A DNA stretch of 37,840 nt from Hydrococcus sp. Prado102 (GTDB lineage: Bacteria > Cyanobacteriota > Cyanobacteriia > Cyanobacteriales > Microcystaceae), in contig JALOOL010000044.1 in NCBI GenBank assembly GCA_025454425.1, positions 1 through 37,840 on the forward strand, written 5' to 3'. Numbering within the stretch: the first letter of the stretch is position 1; the number at the start of each line of letters is the position of its first letter. The notes under the pieces are model-generated. The model saw nothing but the letters and a program-made list of their open reading frames with translations. It was not told the origin of the DNA and made no database searches. A program made the position numbers and the translations under genes. Below are positions 33,613 to 37,840 of this stretch, in pieces.

Positions 33613-35016
33613 ATGTTTTATTTGCGCGATCGTACTCTTCAAACCAATCCGCAGTCAACACAAGCTTGGTTAGCCATACTGGGATTAGTGCTTTTGTTAG
33701 CATTAGGTTTCCTCGTGGGTGCTGGTCGTTTCCTGATTTTGATATTTCCAGGTGCTTCTTTAGCTATCGGAGTATTTCTTTATCATCGCTATCCCACTTT
33801 TTACATCGGTTTTACTTGGTGGATGTGGTTTGTGGGTTCTTTTGTCCGTCGCTTAATCGACTACCAAAGCGGTTATGTCACTCCTGGCCCGTGGAACCTA
33901 ACCCCCATGTTAGTGACGGCAATTTCTTGTTTGACGCTAGCGCGATACCTGCCCCGATTTTTGAATCAAGCGGGTTTACCCTTCTTTCTCTGCTTGGGAA
34001 GTGTCATTTATGGTTTTCTAGTGGGAGTCATTCAAAACCCCATCAGCGATGCCATTATCATTCCTTTTTTAGGTTGGTTAACTCCCATCTGCTTTGGGTT
34101 TCATCTGTTCGTCCACTGGCGAGATTATCCCGAAAATCGCCAAACCTTCGAGCGTATTTTTGTTTGGGGAGTGTTGGTAATGGGAGTGTATGGCATCTAT
34201 CAATACTTTGTCGCGCCAGAGTGGGATCGTTTTTGGCTAATTGAAGTTGAAAATCCTACTTATGGTCGTCCCGAACCTTTGCAAATGCGGGTTTGGAGTA
34301 CCGCAGTCATTCCTCAAAAATTTGCTGCTTTGATGATGGCAGGATTGATGTTGTTATTTGTTAATAGCGGGATTTTGCGTTTTGTTGCTGCTGGAGTCGG
34401 TTATTTAACCTTTCTCTTATCAAGAATTCGCACTGCTTGGCTGAGTTTGCTTTTGGGACTGTTAATTTTAATTCCTTCTCTCAAAACGCGCCTGCAAATG
34501 CGTTTTATCGTTAGCGTTATGGTGGCAATGTTAATTATCTTGCCATTATCTTCTATCGAACCATTTTCTAGTGTTATTACATCTCGTTTAGAGTCCTTTA
34601 GCAACATCCAAGACGATGAAAGCTATCAAGAAAGATTACAAGGGCAAAGAGAACTTTTTGATTCTGCCTTAGCTGAGTTTGTGGGAAGAGGGTTAGGAGC
34701 AAAACTAGAAAGCGAGACAAGCGATTTGGCAAGCTATGACAATGGAATGCTAGTGTTACTTTTTTCCCTTGGTTGGTTTGGTTCGCTACCTTATTTAGCA
34801 GGAATTATATTGCTGTTTATAAGCTTGTTTCGGGGTGCTGAAAATCGCTCGGATGCCTTTGCTAGTGCTGCCCGCGCGATCGCAATTAGTACGTTTTTCG
34901 GGCAAATAGCCTTTAATCCCGTCATGGAGGGAGAATTTGCTATGCCGCTTTGGGGATTTTTGGGCATGAGTTTAGCAGCACAACAGTATTACAAGCAGGA
35001 AAAGGAAACAAGATAG
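33613..35016 (+). CDS. O-antigen ligase/Wzy-like polysaccharide polymerase
   Basis: A 467-residue polytopic membrane protein with about ten hydrophobic segments. A loop around residues 205-240 (EWDRFWLIEVENPTYGRPEP) is followed by a membrane block and a second loop whose ERLQGQRELFDSAL...GRGLG pattern is typical of the Wzy_C/WaaL superfamily. It should polymerise or ligate lipid-linked glycan units at the outer face of the inner membrane. It starts 13 bp after the RTX gene stop with TAGGA close to the ATG. The wzc-like gene of the same pathway lies 16 kb upstream. Confidence 0.8.
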   Translation: MFYLRDRTLQTNPQSTQAWLAILGLVLLLALGFLVGAGRFLILIFPGASLAIGVFLYHRYPTFYIGFTWWMWFVGSFVRRLIDYQSGYVTPGPWNLTPMLVTAISCLTLARYLPRFLNQAGLPFFLCLGSVIYGFLVGVIQNPISDAIIIPFLGWLTPICFGFHLFVHWRDYPENRQTFERIFVWGVLVMGVYGIYQYFVAPEWDRFWLIEVENPTYGRPEPLQMRVWSTAVIPQKFAALMMAGLMLLFVNSGILRFVAAGVGYLTFLLSRIRTAWLSLLLGLLILIPSLKTRLQMRFIVSVMVAMLIILPLSSIEPFSSVITSRLESFSNIQDDESYQERLQGQRELFDSALAEFVGRGLGAKLESETSDLASYDNGMLVLLFSLGWFGSLPYLAGIILLFISLFRGAENRSDAFASAARAIAISTFFGQIAFNPVMEGEFAMPLWGFLGMSLAAQQYYKQEKETR

Positions 35017-35068
35017 ACAAGGGAGAATAATTACCTCCGACTTCTACATAACAGCATAGGGCTTTCAT

Positions 35069-35093
35069 TTTTGAACTTTGAACTTTGAACTTT
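35069..35093. repeat. heptameric tandem repeat (TTTGAAC x3)
   Basis: Three full units of TTTGAAC and a partial unit end five bases before the ATG of the glycoside hydrolase-like gene. This leaves no room for a separate ribosome binding site. Confidence 0.8.
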
Positions 35094-35097
35094 AATT

Positions 35098-36366
35098 ATG
35101 AATCGCTATCTACTTTTGCTACTAATCTTTTGTACTGCTTTGTTTGCCTGTCATGCTTCCATAGGGTTGTCCGAGCAAACATTGGTAGAGAAAGCTTACA
35201 GTACTAATAATTTTATCGATTCGATAGGCGTTGCAGTACATCTTGACTATCAAGATACAGTCTACAGTCGATACAAGGACATCATTAAACCTCGACTGCA
35301 AGAATTAGGCATTCGTCATATACGCGGAAGTGTTCGGCTAAAAGATCTTGAAACACAACAAAAATTCCTCGATTTGGCAACCATTGGGATTAAATCTACG
35401 TTAGTAATAGACCCGCGTAGAGTCTCTAGTCCGGCTAAGGCGGTAAAAATTGCTAAAGCGGTTATGGGTTCGGTAGAGGCTTTAGAAGGCGCAAATGAAT
35501 GGGATTTGCATTCAGATTTGGAATATAAAGGTGAAAATTTTCCTCATGGAGTACGAAAGTTTCAAGAGAAGCTCTATGCTGCGATTAAACGAGATCCAGT
35601 AACGGCAAGTTTAGCGGTTTTGAGTCCTTCTGTGGCAAAAGCTAATAAAGCCTCAGAATTAGGAAAAGTGGCTTGCGATCGCGCTGCCATACACAGCTAT
35701 CCAGGCGGACACAAAGTACCCAGTAGCGGACTGGAAGACAAATGGATTCCAGCAGCGAGAATGTTGTGCGGGGATAAACCCATTATGGCGACAGAAAGCG
35801 GCTATCATAACGCCATTCATCTCTATGGTATCTCAGAACAAGCTGCTGCTAAATATTTACCTCGAATGTTTTTAGAGTATTTTAATCGAGGAATCGATCG
35901 CACTTATAGCTATGAATTAATCGATCTTAAACCCAATCCCGCAGCAGATGAACCCGAATTTAACTATGGTTTGTTACGCAATGATGGTTCGCCCAAACCT
36001 GCTTTTATTGCGATTAAAAATGCGATCGCGCTTCTCAAAGACACCGATGAATCTTTTACCCTACAATCTCTTAACTACACTCTCAAAGGGAATACACAAA
36101 ACATACATCACACACTATTACAAAAACACGATGAAACTTTTTATCTAATTTTTTGGCAAGAAGTGCTTAGTTATGACGTTAATAAAAAGACGGATATTTT
36201 GGTGAGCGCTCGCCCTTTAAGTTTAATTTTACAAACTCCTATTTCACGTGCTGCTATTTATAAACCTACAGATTCGATGAATGCGATCGCGCAATATATA
36301 AATCCGAAAACCTTAAAAATTAATGTTCCAGACCGTCCCCTTATTATTGAATTAGTTTCTATCTAA
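35098..36366 (+). CDS. secreted clan-A glycoside hydrolase-like protein
   Basis: A 422-residue protein with an N-terminal hydrophobic signal (about 3-18) ending at C18 in ALFACHAS; this could be a non-canonical lipobox or a signal peptidase I site. The body looks like a (beta/alpha)8 glycoside hydrolase. The candidate acid/base is E134 in EGANEWDL (NE pair after strand 4) and the candidate nucleophile is E233 in MATESGYH (strand 7). This places it near GH5/GH39-like families, though I cannot name one. It is four bases upstream of the sulfotransferase gene and downstream of the Wzy-like gene. A role in trimming or releasing the exported polysaccharide is inferred. Confidence 0.72.
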   Translation: MNRYLLLLLIFCTALFACHASIGLSEQTLVEKAYSTNNFIDSIGVAVHLDYQDTVYSRYKDIIKPRLQELGIRHIRGSVRLKDLETQQKFLDLATIGIKSTLVIDPRRVSSPAKAVKIAKAVMGSVEALEGANEWDLHSDLEYKGENFPHGVRKFQEKLYAAIKRDPVTASLAVLSPSVAKANKASELGKVACDRAAIHSYPGGHKVPSSGLEDKWIPAARMLCGDKPIMATESGYHNAIHLYGISEQAAAKYLPRMFLEYFNRGIDRTYSYELIDLKPNPAADEPEFNYGLLRNDGSPKPAFIAIKNAIALLKDTDESFTLQSLNYTLKGNTQNIHHTLLQKHDETFYLIFWQEVLSYDVNKKTDILVSARPLSLILQTPISRAAIYKPTDSMNAIAQYINPKTLKINVPDRPLIIELVSI

Positions 36367-36370
36367 AACC

Positions 36371-37345
36371 ATGCTCAAAATTGCTGTTAATAATATAAAA
36401 AACTGGATATTTGTTACAGGAGTAATTCGCAGTGGTACGACCTTTGTAGGCAAAGTATTGAGTTTGCCTCGTTCGGTAGATTATATTCACGAACCTTTTA
36501 ATCCTCTGTGCGGAATGCCAGGAATCGATCGCTGGTATTGCTATCTGCGACCTGGTTTAGATATCGAGGAAATGCAGCATTACCATCACCTCACTAAAAC
36601 GATTTTTAATTACAATCTAACGCTTAGAAGCTGGTATCCCGATAGCGATCCTTGGTCTAGAAAAGTTATTAAAAGTCTTGTCGGGAGTAGAGGCCCTTTT
36701 TATTTGCGACTGGCTAAACCCAATCCTTTTCACAAAGCAGCAGTGATTAAAGATCCGATCGCAAATTTGTTAACGGAATATTTGTATATTAATTTCCAAG
36801 TAAAACCCGTCATCGTTATCAAACATCCTACCTCTTTAATTGCTAGTTTAAAACGAGTAAATTGGTGGCTAAATCCTCGCGATATTAATGGGCGATCGCA
36901 ATTAATAGAAGATTATTTCTCCGACGAACTAGATTATTTTGAAAAAGACTGGTCTGACCCTATATTAGGTGCGGCAGCTTATTGGCGCGTCGTCCATAAA
37001 GTATTGCTTGCGCAAAGCAAAAAATACCCCGACTGGCAAATAATAACCCTCGAAGAACTAAGCGAACATCCCGTCCTATTATATAAGCGTCTTTACAAGA
37101 ATTTAGAGTTACCTTGGTCGAGATCGGTAGAGCAAAAAATCCTCAAACTGACTCAAGGTAATCGTTCTGCTCAAGCAAGAAAAGGTATCGTTCAAGATTT
37201 TAAAAGAAATAGTGCAGATATATTTAAAACACAACGAGACTCGCTTTCAATAGAAGAACGCAAAGCAATTTTTGAAGTAGTTAAAGACGTAGCACTACAA
37301 CTTTATAGCCAAGAAAGCTTTGCCTTGGATGCGCAAACAAAATGA
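36371..37345 (+). CDS. sulfotransferase-family protein
   Basis: A 324-residue protein with the PAPS 5'-phosphosulfate loop VTGVIRSGTTFVGKVL (R20-F25 core) followed by IHEPFNP. A 3'-phosphate-binding segment KPVIVIKHPTSLIASLKRV lies near the middle. This is the normal layout of carbohydrate sulfotransferases of the Sulfotransfer_1/_3 group. It should transfer sulfate from PAPS to a hydroxyl, most plausibly on the local polysaccharide or a glycolipid. It is spaced four bases from the hydrolase-like gene, so the two are cotranscribed. Sulfated polysaccharides with linked sulfotransferase genes are known in Synechocystis (synechan, xss cluster). Confidence 0.85.
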   Translation: MLKIAVNNIKNWIFVTGVIRSGTTFVGKVLSLPRSVDYIHEPFNPLCGMPGIDRWYCYLRPGLDIEEMQHYHHLTKTIFNYNLTLRSWYPDSDPWSRKVIKSLVGSRGPFYLRLAKPNPFHKAAVIKDPIANLLTEYLYINFQVKPVIVIKHPTSLIASLKRVNWWLNPRDINGRSQLIEDYFSDELDYFEKDWSDPILGAAAYWRVVHKVLLAQSKKYPDWQIITLEELSEHPVLLYKRLYKNLELPWSRSVEQKILKLTQGNRSAQARKGIVQDFKRNSADIFKTQRDSLSIEERKAIFEVVKDVALQLYSQESFALDAQTK

Positions 37346-37357
37346 TTGCGATCGCTT

Positions 37358-37624
37358 TTATTCAATATTAATTGATTCTATGACTAATTCTTGAAACTGT
37401 TCTCGAACCTCTGTTAATTCTTCATCCGTACTTGCCGTTTTCAGCTTATTTTTTAAGATCGAGCCTTGTTCTTCTAAGATTTGATATCCTCCAAGACTCT
37501 TTTCTAACAGAAATATATTGTTATTCAATTGGATGAGAACTGCGATCGTAGCCAGAATAATTATAATTAGTTTTCTGTGAGGGAGTGCAACTAAACCAGT
37601 TCCCAACAGTGCAAGCGCTATCAT
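37358..37624 (-). CDS. small single-pass membrane protein with C-terminal coiled coil, unknown function
   Basis: An 89-residue protein that I do not recognise. The start is placed at 37624 because GGAGG lies about seven bases upstream on the minus strand; an upstream in-frame ATG at 37699 would add 25 basic residues. It has a hydrophobic N-terminal block with HRKLIIIILATIAVLIQL (about 16-33) and a charged, glutamate/lysine-rich helix (about 40-85). The gene converges on the sulfotransferase gene with a 12-bp gap. The remaining 216 bp to the window end hold no further gene that I can support. Confidence 0.55.
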   Translation of the reverse strand: MIALALLGTGLVALPHRKLIIIILATIAVLIQLNNNIFLLEKSLGGYQILEEQGSILKNKLKTASTDEELTEVREQFQELVIESINIE

Positions 37625-37840
37625 CTCCGCACCTCCGCGATGTTTCAAAGGTTCAGTATATTTGGTTGTTGCTATGGGTAACGGTTTACGGTAGGCCAAT
37701 CTGTATGTTGCGGTTCCTTTTGATTAAGACGCTGAATTGTATGTAAAAACTGGCGTAAATAGCCAATTTATCCGAACCTTTGTCAAATTCGATGCATAAC
37801 AAAATGCGAAGTCAGTGAAAGCGAGGAAGCAGAAATCTTG

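Noticed and set aside
33666-34244. 192-codon frame within the Wzy-like gene
   Set aside because: It is a shadow frame of a clearly coding membrane-protein gene, and its composition shows no domain.

Overview
The window is from a cyanobacterium. The octamer GCGATCGC (the HIP1 motif) and its core recur throughout, heptameric tandem repeats fill several gene junctions, and the first operon is a cyanobacterial phototaxis (pix/tax1) system with a bilin-binding cyanobacteriochrome domain. No rRNA or tRNA gene was seen and the species cannot be named from the sequence alone.

Positions 1-9517 form a same-strand type IV pilus chemotaxis-like operon. Two short genes carry the C-terminal segment of the CcmM/gamma-carbonic-anhydrase fold. 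They are followed by pixG (PatA-type response regulator), a small gene for a Mo-dependent-nitrogenase C-terminal-like protein, pixH (CheY), pixI (CheW), pixJ (photoreceptor/chemoreceptor with Cache, HAMP, DXCF-type cyanobacteriochrome GAF and signalling domains) and pixL (CheA-REC hybrid). PixJ should sense light, PixL should autophosphorylate via PixI coupling, and PixG/PixH should set the direction of pilus motility. A clpX gene follows (9771-11078).

Positions 11292-13597 hold a compact Type II restriction-modification module. A beta-architecture methyltransferase (+) converges on a PD-(D/E)XK endonuclease (-) that overlaps a small XRE/C-like regulator (-). An identical 16-bp, partly palindromic box lies upstream of both transcription units. 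It sits between the -35 and -10 of the methyltransferase promoter and just upstream of the probable regulator/endonuclease promoter, which fits a repress-M/activate-C-R switch.

Positions 13894-26856 are a ten-gene, same-strand exopolysaccharide locus: four GT4 and three GT2 glycosyltransferases, a Wzc-type chain-length/tyrosine-kinase-like protein, an MsbA/HepA-type ABC exporter and an SAM methyltransferase. A Uma2-type gene on the other strand follows, flanked by a decayed second copy of the last glycosyltransferase 3' end. Next come a histidine kinase, a stand-alone receiver and a REC-PAS-GGDEF diguanylate cyclase (27880-31251), then an RTX-repeat PhoX/DUF839-type protein, an O-antigen ligase/Wzy-like polymerase, a secreted clan-A glycoside hydrolase-like protein and a sulfotransferase (31392-37345). 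Together these suggest a regulated, possibly sulfated extracellular polysaccharide. The window closes with a small membrane protein gene on the minus strand. No single wholly unknown system is proved. The best candidates for something new are the shared R-M operator, the Cache-plus-cyanobacteriochrome PixJ, and the small gamma-CA-tail and Mo-nitrogenase-like proteins attached to the phototaxis operon.
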